From assembly GCF_001522545.3 (NCBI RefSeq), contig NC_031770.1, positions 110,428,314-110,492,313 of the forward strand: a stretch of 64,000 bases of DNA, written 5' to 3'. The translations under genes were made by a program, and so were the position numbers. The notes beneath the pieces were generated by a model. It was not told the origin of the DNA. It did no database searches and was given only the letters and a program-made list of their open reading frames with translations. Source of the stretch: Parus major. Taxonomy: Eukaryota; Chordata; Aves; Passeriformes; Paridae. Shown here piece by piece: positions 11,668-24,600 of this stretch (positions are counted from its first letter, which is position 1; each line of letters begins with the position of its first letter).

Positions 11668-11921
11668 GTAAACAAGAACCTTCTCCTTCCTCTTGTTTCC
11701 TTGTTTATTATTCCTTATAACAAAATACCCAAATGTCTTCTGCCAGTGTGTTTTTTCTACTTGAAGTGCTTGAACTGTGAGGAAATAAGAGTTTTATTTA
11801 ATTTAATCCCTATTTTTGTGGATTATCATGACATAATTCTTTGGAGATAGGGAACTCCGTTATTTTAATTTTTTGGTAGGAAATGTGCATCACAAAGAAG
11901 AATTTTGCTTGACCTGAAAGG

Positions 11922-11974
11922 TCAAAGGTTGGTTGCTCTCAGAGGTCTTTTTCCAACCTAAATGATTCTGTGAA
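11922..11974 (+). mobile_element. Short CR1 tail remnant
   Basis: Only the end of the element remains: AGGTCTTTTTCCAACCTAAATGATTCTGTG preceded by a diverged stretch. Confidence 0.6.
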
Positions 11975-13674
11975 AGATCCATGAATATCCAAAATATAAT
12001 TGGACTTTCAGTAGCAAAACTGGGCAATCTCCACTAATTGCCCATGTTTTCATAAAAAAATAGAAAAGGCTGAGCAGCTGCCAAAGATTCAGAGGTGGCT
12101 TGAAAAGTGATAAATATTTGATGAGAAGACCTTTACCCTGACTTTGTGTAATGGCATCCAGGTTTGGACCAGCTTTTATTTTATTTATGTGTTCATTAGC
12201 ATTTTGAACTTGCAAAGCACAGGCCAGCTCTATGTGGATAAAATAACTGTGGACCAACATATCCAGAAAAATTCTTTAGTCAAATCAAGATCTGTAAAAG
12301 CACAAATTAATATATTGCAGGGATTGCCCTGTTGGTTCCAAGTTCTTGGAAATCTCTGGTTTAAAGGGAAAGATGGTGATTGAAATGGAGTGGAAATTTC
12401 TGGAATACCCTGTAGTGTCTGACACCTTGCACCTTGTGCTCTCAGAAGTTGTTGTGCAACTTCACTGCAGGTCACTGGGAGCTGAAATAAGGATTTGGGA
12501 ATTTCCAGTCTGTGAGAGCTGTTGGAGCTCTCACATCCTATGGGTAAACTTGTACCAGGGAGCCCTGTTGGTTCTGATCCCCTGAATCTGCCCTGGATCT
12601 TCTCCTTGGCTCCCTGCTGTCAGATCAGTAGGAAGCAGGAGAAACTGGGATTTCAGGCAGCTCAGGACTGCTGGGGTTGAGGGAGCAGATTTTGCCCACT
12701 CATGAGTTGTCTCAAGTAGCTGGTGCTGTTTTCTCTCTATGTTCTCCATCTTTTGTACTTCAGAGTTGGAAAGTTGCTTCTTCTGGGACTTTTTCCTGCA
12801 GAACATTTGCTCTTTTGTGGATAAACACTGCAGATCACACGGATTTTATGAAGGGTGTCTAAGTTTGTGCATGTTGCTGCCAGTCCCTTGACAGAGGCAG
12901 TAGTTGGCTGATGGCTACTGTGCAGGTTTCCTGAAATGGTGCAGACTTCTGGCAGAAAAGTCACAGACTGCTCCCTCCTAAGCACCCAAATTTCCACATG
13001 CAAATCCAGGCAGGAGGGAACAGAATTTGGAGCTGCATTGTTGTTTTCTGGCTGCTGCTGGGCAGCCACAAGGGGAGGAAGCCAGAGGCAGCACAATTGC
13101 TTCCCCCAGCTCCCCCTTCTCCTTCTCTTCATGGATCAGAGATCTGTGGAGTTTGCACAGAACAGAAGTGCAGTGCTCAGGCCCTCCAGCTCTGAGCAGT
13201 TTCATTGCACCCATGAACTCTTGTGATCCCTTCCCATCAAGTTCCAGAGCCTGGTCCTTAAGGTGGCACAAAGGGAAGTGCCCTGTGAGGATTTGTGGGA
13301 ATTCTCTGTGTTTGCCTTCTGGTTTGAAACCCCTGAGCTCTGGGCATTTCCCTGGTGTGGCACAGAGCTGACTGCAGGAGCAGGAAGTTGTTCCTGGGTG
13401 GAGATGGGGTAGGAAGGGCCCTACAGGCCCAGCAGAGCCCTGGGTTTGCCTGCAAGTTGTGGTAGGCTCTAGTTCCCTTCAAATTCCAGCTCCAACAACC
13501 CTGGGCTGGTTTCCCACAGGATAAGGACTTCCATAGGAGCCAGAACTGCTCCTATCCATGAATCTGACTGCAGGTTCCCAGCTGTGGGTGCAATGGAGAT
13601 GACACATGGAAGTACCCCTGCTGATCCTGGAAAAGCTGGAGCAGTGGCTCACAGCAATCTCATGGATTTAAAAA

Positions 13675-14283
13675 GACCAGGTGCTGGTGCTGCATCTGCA
13701 TCAGGGCAACCCCCTGGATCAATCCAGGCTGGGGATGAAGGGATGGAGCAGCCCTGGGAGAAGGACTTGGGGGTGCTGGTGGGTGAGAGCTGGACATGAC
13801 CCAGCCCAGAAACCCCTGGAGCTGCTGAAGAGAGTCCAGAGGACACACCAGGATGAGCAGAGGGATGGAGCAGCCCTGCTGTGGGAAAGGCTGAGGGAAT
13901 TAGGATTGTTCAGCCTAGGCAAGAGAAGCTTTGGGGTGACCTCATTGTGGCTTCCCAGTACCTGAAAAGAGCTGCAAGAAAGATTGAGAGAGATCATTTA
14001 CAAGGACCTGGAGGGACAGGACACAGAGAATGGCTTCAAACTTAGAGAAGACAGAGTTAGATGGGATATTGGGGATATCCCCTCCCTGGGAGGGTGGGGA
14101 GGCTCTGGCACAGGGTGCCCAGAGAAGCTGTGGCTGCCCCTGGATCCCTGGAAGTGTCCAAGGCCAGGTTGGACAGGGCTTGGAGCAACCTGGGATGGTG
14201 CAAGGCGACCCTGCCCATGGCAGAGGGTAGATCTGGATGATCTCTTAAAGTCCCTTCCAACCCAACCCATTCCATGATTTTCT
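13675..14283 (+). mobile_element. CR1 LINE, ORF2 end plus 3' region, about 610 bp
   Basis: One of the longest CR1 copies here. It begins in the end of the reverse-transcriptase ORF (GGGAGAAGGACTTGGGGGTG), with internal deletion, passes the GGATGGAGCAGCCCTGCTGT and TTGTTCAGCCTAGGCAAGAG blocks, and ends in CCCTTCCAACCCAACCCATT. No intact ORF2 remains. Confidence 0.85.
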
Positions 14284-14533
14284 AGCTTGATGTCCTGCCT
14301 CTGAGGCTCTTTCTCAGGTATCATCTCCCTCCTCTGCTCTCTCTCAGAGATGCAGTTTGAGAAGCATTCAGCACACATTTGATGTGCACTGAACAATCCC
14401 AACATTCCACTCTTGATCTTTTGACAAAGATTTTCACCTTAATTCTTTTTCCCCCCTATTTCTATTTGTTTCAGTCTGGGATCATGAAAACTTGGGTGTA
14501 ACTTCTTGGGAAGATGCAGGAACTGCTTTTCAT

Positions 14534-14640
14534 TGAATCACAGAATTGCTGAGACTGGAGGAGACCTGGAGGTCTCCAGAGGAGTCACCCTGCTCAGAGC
14601 AGGGTCAGCTATGGCAACTTCTTCAGGAGTTTGTCCAGAG
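14534..14640 (-). mobile_element. CR1 LINE fragment, diverged
   Basis: The reverse tail AATCACAGAATTGCTGAGAC is followed by GGAGGAGACCTGGAGGTCTC and an AGCAGGGTCAGCTATGGC stretch. This belongs to an older CR1 type than most copies here. Confidence 0.55.
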
Positions 14641-14732
14641 ATTTGATTATCAGCCTTCCCTAAAGCCTCCAGTTTAAGCCCATGAGAAAATATCAGTGGG
14701 TGGATAAAAGAAATCACTTAAGGGGCAGAAGG

Positions 14733-14937
14733 GATCACAGAATCATGGAATTGTTAAGGCTGGAAAGGCTTTGCAATCCTCAGACTGTTCACCACTAAAC
14801 CATGTCCTCAGGTGCTATAGCCACATGTTTCTCAAACACTTCAGGGATGGTGACTCCTTTGTTTCCTGGAGCAGCCTGTTCCTGTGCTAGACAACACTTT
14901 CCACAAAGAAATTTTTCCTAAATCAAATCTAAACCAC
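14733..14937 (-). mobile_element. CR1 LINE fragment, diverged
   Basis: It starts with GATCACAGAATCATGGAATT and GGCTGGAAAGGCTTTGCAAT, then has AGCAGCCTGTTCCTGTGCTA and ACTTTCCACAAAGAAATTTT, the order of a reverse CR1 3' region of an older subfamily. Confidence 0.65.
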
Positions 14938-17039
14938 TGTTGCACTAGGTCCTGGTGGTTGGCTGATGTCAAATACAATACAGATACAAATCTGCCTTTA
15001 GAGGTTAGGAAAAGAGAAGAAAAAAGCAAAACAAGGGAATCCCATCTGTGCTTATTCTCCAAGGGGAATTGGTGGGAGAGCTCAAGGTTCAGTGATGGTC
15101 TCTGGACCAGCAAGATAATCCTGGCTCTTCTGAAGTGCTTGTCAAAAATCTGCCACCTCTGAACTGCTGCAGTGATAAACAGGGTCTTAACAAATCAGAG
15201 GTGTCACTGTTCCAATCCTTCCTGTCCACTCTTCTCCAGTCATTAGCAATCATTCTGTGATCTTGACTGTCCAAAAAGCCTTTGGCAGGAGATGCTCTGT
15301 GTGAGCTTAATCGGAGCTCTCTTAACTCTGGGGCTGATCTCAGACTCCCTTTTTAACTGTCTGCATGGCCAAGGACTGGTCTGGTAATGGATCCTTTCTC
15401 TTGTTCCACACCAGCTCTGCAGCACTAAGTGGGGAATGTTGAAACTTGGATTATCTACCTTATCAAAGGAAGAGGGAGTTGGCCAGAGGACTGTAAAGAT
15501 TGCAAAAGAGGGGAATTGCAAAGGATGTGGAAGGAAACTCTGTTTGCTCCCTGAGGGTCGAAAGGAGTTTCTCTAGAAGTAATAAAACTACATTGCTGTT
15601 GTTTTGATGGTTCTGGGATATGTGTTACTAATCAGAGGCAATTGCAACCTTTAATTCTCCTGAATGTTCAGCATAACAGTCCTTTCTTTAAAATTATTTT
15701 TGATACATCATGTGTCCAACTCAAACCTCCTTAATAAACTACACAGGGACCTTTGTTTAAAACCAGAAAAAAAATAAAAATATACAAGTGAAAAAAACGA
15801 GGTGGGGAAGAAAACAATGGCTGGGCTTCAGAGTGGACTTAAATTGAAAACGTCTGCAGTTTTTCCCAGGGAGAGCAAGTGATCGAAAATATTGAATTGT
15901 AATTATGATGCTCCCTGGAGACCTGCAGTGAGGACCTGTTTTGCAGGGTAAGATCTGCCAGACTTGTTTTTTGCCCCCACTTTTCCCTGTGATTTTCTCA
16001 CTTGCTTAGGAACACTGGGAGCTGGGGAGACAGAAAAACAAATTCCATTAGTTCCTATCTGGTTGAACTTCCTGGAACCCCCACTATTTTTTTTGCTTCT
16101 CAGAATTTCCTTCCTCCATCCAGCTGTGTTTCCTGATGGAGCCTTATCACTGGAGAAAATGCTCCTGAGTGAGGCTGAGGATTTGGGAATGAGTCGCAGA
16201 CAGTCCCAGCTTGGTCACTGAACAACATGATTCTGGCACTGATTTCACTCTGGGGGCTGGGGGGGAGCAGCTCTGATTTACTCAGACCCTGTTGGAGATG
16301 CATAAAAACCTGAGTGTTTTGCACCCACCTCACATGCATGGCTCAGGCCGTTCCATGAGTAATTGCTTCCTCCAAGTTTGTGTAACTTGGATGTAAACCT
16401 GCGTAAGTTCCCTTTAGCCACCCAGTCCAAGTAGCCCCAAAGTCTCAGGCTTGCAGTGATTTCTTCCTTGTTAGGCATTAGAAATGGAACTGTCCACCCC
16501 TGGTGCTTTTTCACTTTTTTTTTGGTTTTGTTTTTTAATCAGGAAATTGTCTTCTGACACATTTTGCAGAACTTCCTCAACTGATTTACATTTCCCAGCA
16601 CTTATCAGAAAAGCATGTTGGCTAATCTTAAGGGACATAGCTGAAAATCCATTAAAGTCTGGCTCTGCCATGGACTCCCTGAAGTTATGGGTGAACTGAT
16701 ACCATTCCCTGCACCTCAACTTTCTCTCTGCAAAATACCAATCACTGGGTTTTTTGGGGTTTCACAACTGTGACTTTCAGACCAGTTGCAAGTTTAATCT
16801 TGGGGGTTTTTTTTCACCTGTGTCCAAATTTGTTGCAGGGTTAGCACATAAATTAATTTGCTGCTCCCTTTTTTGACAATGCCAGGAAAGGAAAGAAAAA
16901 AAAAACCTGCAGAAGAGAAAAATGAGTTACAAATTAACACAGATTTTTCACCGTTCTGCTTTGGAGACCCCAGTTAGCATGAGGTATTTGGGACTGAGAA
17001 GCAGAACAGAAAAAAAAACAAAAAAACCATCAAAAACCT

Positions 17040-17395
17040 GGAGAGAGTCCAAAAGAATTTAGTAAAATGGGAGACAGGGTTAGAGGGCATGTCCTAGAAG
17101 GAGAGAGTGGAGGAACTGGATACGTTCATCTCAGAAGAGAGGCAAAAAAAAGATGACCTCTCTGCCTATAAATATCTGGGGGTCATGGGGAGGGAGGAGC
17201 AGAGGAAGGGAAGGGACAGTAATCAAGAGTAGGCAAAAGCCAGAAATGGGACTGGGGGTGAGAACTTCAATTAGAAAAAGGAAGACACAGACTTACTCTT
17301 CAGCAGGCTTCCTCACAGTGATGTCAGCGGGGCACTGGAGGAGTCTCCTGAGGGAAATCCCAGCTCCTCAGTGAGTGACGCCAAGAAAAAGGATG
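17040..17395 (+). mobile_element. Diverged CR1 LINE fragment
   Basis: It has weak but ordered similarity to CR1: GGAGAGAGTCCAAAAGAATT, CTCAGAAGAGAGGC, GGGAGGGAGGAGCAGAGG and GGCACTGGAGGAGTCTCCTG. Confidence 0.4.
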
Positions 17396-17714
17396 AATTT
17401 AACACTTTTAGACCCATTGGGATGGGCAGGGATGGATCAGTTTAAATCAAACATCTCCCAGAAGCCATTCTGTGAGCGGATCCAGTACTAAAGTTGGATT
17501 CCTGTGTTGTGCTTGGATTCTGTGTGGCTAAAGGAGATGAGCTGATGCTGGAATCCCTGTCCTTGTGCATGTGGATCTGTTGGCCTTCCCTGTTCAGTCA
17601 TGAAATGTTTTAGGGTGTTAATGTCTTTGAAATCTCTGCTGACCAACATGTTATACTTGCTTCAGAATTTTAGTCTCAAGTGGTAGGACAAGGTGGGATG
17701 GTCTTGACAAGGCA

Positions 17715-17944
17715 GGGGAGGTTCAGATGAGATATGAGGAAGAAATTGTTCCCTCTGAAGGTGCTGAGGCCCTGGCAGAGGTGCCCAGAGAAGCTGTGGC
17801 TGTCCCTGGATCTCTGGAAGTGTCCAAGGCCAGGCTGGATGGAGCTTGGAGCAGTCTGGGATAGTGGAAGGTGTCCCTGCCCATGGAGAAGGGTGGAATG
17901 GGATGAGCTTTAAGGTCTCTCACAACCCAAACCATCCTGTGATT
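17715..17944 (+). mobile_element. CR1 LINE 3' end fragment
   Basis: It contains GAGGAAGAAATTGTTCCCTC, GTGCCCAGAGAAGCTGTGGC, AGTCTGGGATAGTGGAAGGT and CACAACCCAAACCATCCTGT in order. Confidence 0.9.
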
Positions 17945-18183
17945 ATTATCAAGGGATTTTTACTGCCTCTGTAGTACTGCAGGAACTTCCTCAGCCTCTC
18001 CAGTTCTGCTCTGCACCCCACCATGGACTCTTAACAGCAAAAAGGGTCAAAAAGAAGAGAAAAAACCAACTCCAAACCAGATCCTGCCAGCAGTGAGCCG
18101 TGCAAGGTCTGAGGAGCAGCCAGGACAGTTCTGGTGCCACAAAGTCACAAGGAGGACAGCAGGGCAGTACAGCTGAAGGGTGA

Positions 18184-18263
18184 AATCACAGAACCACAGA
18201 ATGGTTTGGGTTGGATGGAACCTTAAAGCTCATCCAGTTCCAACCCCCTGCACAGGTGGTTGG
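18184..18263 (-). mobile_element. CR1 LINE tail fragment
   Basis: The reverse tail CACAGAATGGTTTGGGTTGG, then CTTAAAGCTCATCCAGTTCC and CAACCCCCTGCACAGG. Only the last 80 bp of the element remain. Confidence 0.85.
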
Positions 18264-21254
18264 AAGATTGTAGGTTGCAAATCTGGAGAAACCCTGGAAA
18301 ACAGATCTAAAGCCCTGTTGCTTTGAGCTGGTAACCTGCAGCATCCTACAAAGCAAGTCAGAAAATTAATTAAGCTCAAGGTGTTAATTTGGGCCATATA
18401 TTTAATATTTCTCCATGCAGATGAGATTGTTTCAGGAAGACCAGGAAGAATTTCTTTTACCCAGCATTCTGTCCTAGTTGTGCTTTTGATAAAAAAAGAG
18501 GAAGAGCAAAGTATTGATGTTTTGTTGCCTGTTCTATAAGCACCTTGTTAATCAACTGGAGGATAAATTATTGCTGTTCAGATATCAGGAGAGAGGGAGA
18601 GGAGGAGATCTCTCCCAGTCTGGAAATAAAGGTGCTTTTTCTTCCTCTCTTCATTGGAGAAGTCCTGCCCCTCCACATTTGCTCCTTGGGGGGTTTGTTA
18701 AGGAACTGAAACAAAACTGGGGGGGAGCTCTTTTTGATTTATCTTCTCTCCTTCCCTTTTGGTCACTTCCAGAGGCTTAAAGAGCCGAGTTGGCTTTAAT
18801 GTGTTACCATTAGAGACCAGGCATTAGCTGGAATAACCCATCCTGCCTCACAGTGAAAAATACCCCTTGATTGGCTAATTAATCAGTCAAAGGGGAATGA
18901 CATGGCCCTCGGCTTGAGGGACTCTGCTGCACAGGTAAACAGGTCATTGATAAATGGTTTACCCACAAATTCATATATCAAGAAAACTTAGTCATTTTTT
19001 AACTACACTTGGTGTGGAAGCTGTGCTGCGTTTTTTGGAGGTGGATTTTTGCTGCCTTTGCTTTTTTTTTTTGTATCGTGGAAGCTTTTGGGCTGTGGGA
19101 GTTTTTAGGAGGAGAAGGCCAATCAGAACTTTGTCACAACTGGAGTTCTTCTGTTTTCAGAATTGGAAGCAAAAAAAAAAAGAAAAACTTCAAGAATTTT
19201 TTTCCCCCCTCTCAAAAAGAGGAAATCATTGTGGTTTTTTGTGTTGAGATTGAGTGGGTCTGAAATCAGGATGGCTCAGTTGCTTTTGTCATTTAAATAT
19301 CCTGAGGCTGCTCAGTTGGTCTCATCCAGTTCTCAGGCACTGCATGGACAAAAAAATAGATGCATAAATGGGTCTGATGAAATAATTGGGGAAAACCTAT
19401 GGTGTAAGAGGCAGGTCTGTGCTGGTAAAAGGCTTTCACTGATTTCCTATTGGCTTTTGGTGTTTCTTTGCTGGACCTTGTATAAAATCTGTATATTTTA
19501 TAACACCTTGTCCTGCAAAGGTGGTTCTCCAGTGGGATTTTTCACTGAGATTTAGAGAGAAAAGAGGAAAAAAAAAAAAGAAAATGAAAAGGGGAAGAAG
19601 GAAATCTAGCTATAAATTACATTGCATAAAAGTGTGATTTAGAAACACTTTTATCCATGGGATAAATAGGGTTAAAGCAGTGAAATCGTGTAAGGGACCA
19701 CAAAACAATGTTTGGCATAGCTGCTTAACTGGATGCTCAAAACAAATCCTAATTGTGCTTTTTTTTCTTGCAATTGTCTCCTTTTGTTTTTTTTTCCTTT
19801 TCTTTTTTAACTGTGTATTAAAGAAAGTAACACACCAGCACCTAAAAATATGGGTTTGGCTTCTAGGGAATAAACCTCACCTTATTTTTGTCCTGTGTAA
19901 TCCCTTCCTTCCAAGCATCCCTTGCCATGGGCCTGAGCTTTATAGACCAGTCTTGTTTTGTTTTTCCTTTTAAAAATATTTGTCTGATCAAAGAACTCTC
20001 CTTAAAAAAGAAAAAATAAAAAAAAATTTGCAGTGCAGCAGTTCAAAACAAGGAAAAGTACCTTTTTTTGATCCAATCATAACAGGATTTGTATATGGAA
20101 GTGTGAGCTAAGCAGGTGGCTTCCTGTTGATTTTTAAGCCAGGTGGGCAAGTTCTTGATGATGAGTTGCTCTCCCTCCCTGCCCTGCTTTCCCTGGCACA
20201 GGAATTTGCTTATTCCTGTGTCTGGAGGAGTGGGATTTGGGCTGACAGCTTGTAGGGATAATGCTGCTGTGAAAATGAGGGGGAAACAGCAGCTTTGTCT
20301 CTCTCAGAAATCAGGGATTAGGATACATTTTATTGCTCCCAAGGGGGCAGCTGGATCTGGAGCAGCCTGCAAGGACTGGGTGTTGACAGCAATCTGATTT
20401 TTGCTGACTTAGTGTCATTAAAGGGTGCCTAACCTTCCTCCAAGGGTGTCTTCTGATTTTTGGCTCATCAAACTGGTTATGAAACTGCTCGTTGGTTCAG
20501 ATGGGTTAAACAAACCAGAAGCTGGAGCAAAAGAAATGATTCAGCCTGAGAAAGTGCTTAAAATCTAAAGAAACAAGATTTTCCACTTCCAATCCAGTAT
20601 TTCAGCTTCTCTGCAGCATCTTTCTTTCTTCAGCAGGGAACATTTGCTTTTCTAACTCTCCAGTCAGGAGAAATATCTGGTGCTGGAGGGTGACTTGGTG
20701 GTAAAGTTCCCCACCAGTGTCCAAACTGGTTCTTCCTCTCTCTGAGCTCCCTCCAGCTCCCTGGCATGTTTGCAAATGGGGCCATTTGAATTTAGTTTGG
20801 GTTTATTTGAGTTTCCCCGAGGTTGAGACAAGGTTAAGAAATCCAGTGTCTGTTTTTCACTAGGTCTGCAGGCTCCCTCTGTAAACCACCATCAGTCCCA
20901 GCGTGTTTCCTTTGAACAATTATGGTGTTGCCATAGAGAGAGGGACAAATGTGACAAAAGTGGTGATTAATGTCATTCATTTGACCATCTGTTAATATCT
21001 GTGTATCCCTCAGCTGAGGAAAGAGGAAGAGGATGATGGGGAAGGCAAATCCTGCAGGGGGATAGTTGGTGCCTTCTGTGCTCAGGTGGCTTCAGCATCA
21101 GCTCTGGAAGATGTGTCCCTTGTCAGGATCCTGGTGATGGGTACTCTCTGTTCTCCCTCGTGGAATACTCTGTAGGAAAGGCCTCAAATTTGGAGTTAAG
21201 GATGAATATTGTCCTGTTGTGATTGGCTGAGAGGAGAGAGCAGGGACCTGTTAG
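18264..21254. other. Intron 6 stretch without recognised elements
   Basis: About 3 kb of AT-rich unique-looking sequence with T-runs (for example near 19050-19070 and 19760-19810) and A-runs. I see no gene, repeat family or other structure. Confidence 0.6.
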
Positions 21255-21684
21255 AATCACAAGGATGCTCCCAGGGCTGGAGCCCCTCTGCTCTGGAGCC
21301 AGGCTGGGAGAGCTGGGGGTGCTCACCTGGAGAAGAGAAGGATCCAGGGAGAGCTCAGAGCCCCTTGCAGGGCCTAAAGGGGCTCCAGGAGAGCTGGAGA
21401 GGGACTGGGGACAAGGGATGGAGGGACAGACACAGGGAATGGCTTCCCACTGCCAGAGGGCAGGGATGGATGGGATATTGGGAAGGAATTGTTCCCTGGG
21501 AGGGTGGGGAGGCCCTGGCACAGGGTGCCCAGAGAAGCTGTGGCTGCCCCTGGATCCCTGGAAGTGTCCAAGGCCAGGTTGGACAGGGCTTGGATCAGCC
21601 TGGGACAGTGGGAGGTGTCCCTGCCCGTGGCTGGGGGTGAGACAGGATGATTTAAGGTCCTTTCCCACCCAACCCATTCCATGG
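21255..21684 (+). mobile_element. CR1 LINE 3' end, about 430 bp
   Basis: A well-preserved copy reads GGAGCCCCTCTGCTCTGGAG, AGGGACTGGGGACAAGGGAT, GGAAGGAATTGTTCCCTGGG and the final CACCCAACCCATTCCATGG. It is near-identical to the copies at 43724-44117 and 47395-47950, which suggests a recently active subfamily. Long ORFs on both strands here are an effect of CR1 composition. Confidence 0.92.
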
Positions 21685-24600
21685 TAACAACTGAAATCAG
21701 AAGATGCAACCAAGGGGAGCTCAAGATTATTGCTGAGTTGGACAGAGTTTGGATACTTTGCTGAAGAGATTCCAAAATCTCCATGCACACAGCAGGGTCT
21801 GAAGTCTTCCCTGCACTGGACTGAGGGGTGTGAATCCATCTGTGGTGTGTAGTTTGTCCCCTCTGTCCTTGGGGACAGGTGGTTGTGCCCTCGGGTGTTT
21901 GGGGTTTTGCAGCGCTACAAACCCAGTGTGTGTGGGGAGGAGAGGCTGGAGGTCGGTCTGGCTTTGGAGCAGGAGGTGCTGCTGTCTCATCATTAATTCC
22001 TCAGAAATTTTTGGTTGTAGCCTGGGATGGACCTGCAGAAGGCTCTGCCTCAGTGATCCTGGAGGAAAGCTCTGGAGTCCCTCAGGATCCAGAATTCCCA
22101 GGGTGGTTTGGTAGCCACCTTGCAACTACCTCAGCTGGAGTTAAAATCCAACATATGTTGGATAAACTTTCAGCTCCCACAAACAGTCAGGATTGAGGAC
22201 AATTTCAGCATGGATAGGAGAGTGGACAGAGGGTTTGAGGTGTGGCTGTCCATAGCATTCAATTTTTAATTCTTTATTTACTGGCATTTATTTTAAACCT
22301 GCTCTGTTTCACCAGGAGCTGACTTTTTCCAAGCACTGGGAAATGTTTTTGACAGCAGAATCCAACCTAGCTCAGGGTAACACTGATCCTGTGTCACCTG
22401 TGTGGTACAGGTTGTTTTTTAACAAATGAAGGGAAGATCAAAAATATTGCATGCCCTAAAATTCTGTTTTCCAGAATATTGAAGAATTTAAATGTCACTC
22501 AGTGCTTCAATACTTGAAAGAAAATTATTTATTCTCAATACTTTTTTACAAAGAAATATCTAAGCTTGGGAGCAGAAGAAAGTTTCTGTAGTACAAGGTA
22601 GTCAAAGGCTAATGCTAATTAGGAAATGTTTTCTAGTTCACAGAAAATACAATTTATTTTTCTTAAAATTTCTAAAAAATATATTTTAATTTCAGATTGT
22701 CAGCTCGTGTATTTTGCAATGAATACTTGCAGTTAGAAAAATAGTAAATGTTACAAAAACCTTGCTCTGGCCAAGTGCAAACTTGAAGGTGCTTTTTTAT
22801 TATTCATTAAACCACTGTATCTCATAATGGAGTAAAAAAATCTTAGATGAGGGGAAAAAAATCAAGCAATTTTATTATTTCAGGAAACTCTTTATGTATT
22901 TATTCTTTTATGTCTCATAATATGGATATGGGGTTTATATTTAGTGGGAAAAAAAGAGGAACAGTTCAAGTAAATAAGCAGAAGGATTTTGTTGGTTCTC
23001 TCCAAATCTCATCTTCTGCTTAAACTCTTAAAAATATTGAAAAAGCACCAAATACTCCAAGTGCCTGGAAAAGTTCTCAGGTTTAGTGAAATATTTGTCA
23101 AGTCCTCTGGGTATCAGTGGATGTGGAATTTTATCTCCAACTACTAATGGGTTAAGCCACTAAGAAATTTGATATGAAATATGTCAAAGACAACATCACA
23201 AATTCTGTCTTGATGCATTTTGGGAGCGGCTGACTCTCCGTGTCCCTGCTGTCACATCCAAGCAAAAGCTGTTTCTCCAACAATTCCCAAATTATTTTAG
23301 AGCTTCAGATCTTTATTGACTTGCCTGGCTCAGCTCATCCCAGCATCAGCTCTTTAATCAGTTTGTAAACACCACATTTAGCCCAGTGGATTATTGTTTT
23401 CTAAATATCTCCCTTTTCTAAGGACTCAGGCTGTGCAGTGATGGCACCAATTGAAATCTCCAGTTGTTCCATGAGGACCACCACAATATATAAATTATAT
23501 AAATTATATAAACCTCCTGGTGCTGCTCAGCTCCAGTCTGGGGCAGTGATATAATAAAACATGTGACTGTCGAGTTATCCATCCAGCTCTCAAATTGCTT
23601 CCCCCTAAAAAAATGTTTCTCCTCCTGATTTAAAGAGTGAATGTTCTGTGGGGAGCGATTCAGCCTTGGCCAAAGTGACCTAAATTCAGCCTTTTAATAT
23701 CTGTGTCTGTGCTGATGCTGGGAGCTTAAGCATTCATTTACATTTCTTCTTAAGAGCAGTGAGAATGCTGGGCCAAGCTTTGAGGTGATGAGAGAAAATT
23801 GGGTAATCCTACACGTCAGCAAGCGGCTGGAAGAGGAAGTTTTTTTGTTGGAACTTGCACACTGAGAAGGCACAATGTCCCTATTTTAACTTCTGCCTTG
23901 CTAAGCCTCCTATTAATCACTGCTTTTGAACTCTTCTCTCACAGCCCCTCTGGATTTGGAGGATGGGATTTATCTGTAGTGGACCCCAGGAATGTGGCTC
24001 AGGTGAGGAACAGCCAGGCTTTAGTCAGGGCTCTCTGGTTCCCTTTCACCACCTGCTCTGCAGCCTTGGGTCAGGTTTGCATCCCAATTTCCCAACCACT
24101 AAACCTGGGGATGATTCACGTATCCTGTGCAAGTGGTATCAGCCTAATTTGTCTTGTGTGTGATTGTCCATGTAAGTGCATTGAAATGCTGGGGTGATAA
24201 TTGAGAATTTTGAAGTGCAAAGCGTATCACTCAGGTTTCTCCCACTGGTTATTTCTGGAAAAGCTGTTGGAAGCATTTTGTATGTGCTTCCCTGTTTACC
24301 TTTTGAACTTTACAGCCACAGTGCCCATATTGTGGTTTTAAGACATTGCAACTTAATTAAACTTTCAGAGAGTCCTGGAGCGTGACTGTCTCCAGCTTTC
24401 CTGAAATCCCTGCAAAAGCAGGGCTGTTCACATAAAATGGGGATGGGAGAGGGGTGCTGTTCTCCAGAGGGTGCTGAGGGTGGGGTCTGTAACCCTGGAT
24501 AATTTGTGGATCTTGGGAAGCTGAGGTCAGGCAAGAAGTGCAGGAGTATCTCACCTGCAGGGGTGTAAATGGTCAAGTGGAGCAGCAGCCCTTGTTTTGA

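Noticed and set aside
15110..15600. Possible old LTR or ERV fragment after the CR1 pair
   Set aside because: No TATA/poly(A) arrangement, no paired borders and no retroviral coding similarity could be seen.
21123..21839. 238-codon ORF on the - strand
   Set aside because: It lies almost wholly over the reverse of a + strand CR1 3' end; equivalent ORFs appear over every copy of this subfamily (43689-44288, 47431-47892), so it reflects repeat composition.
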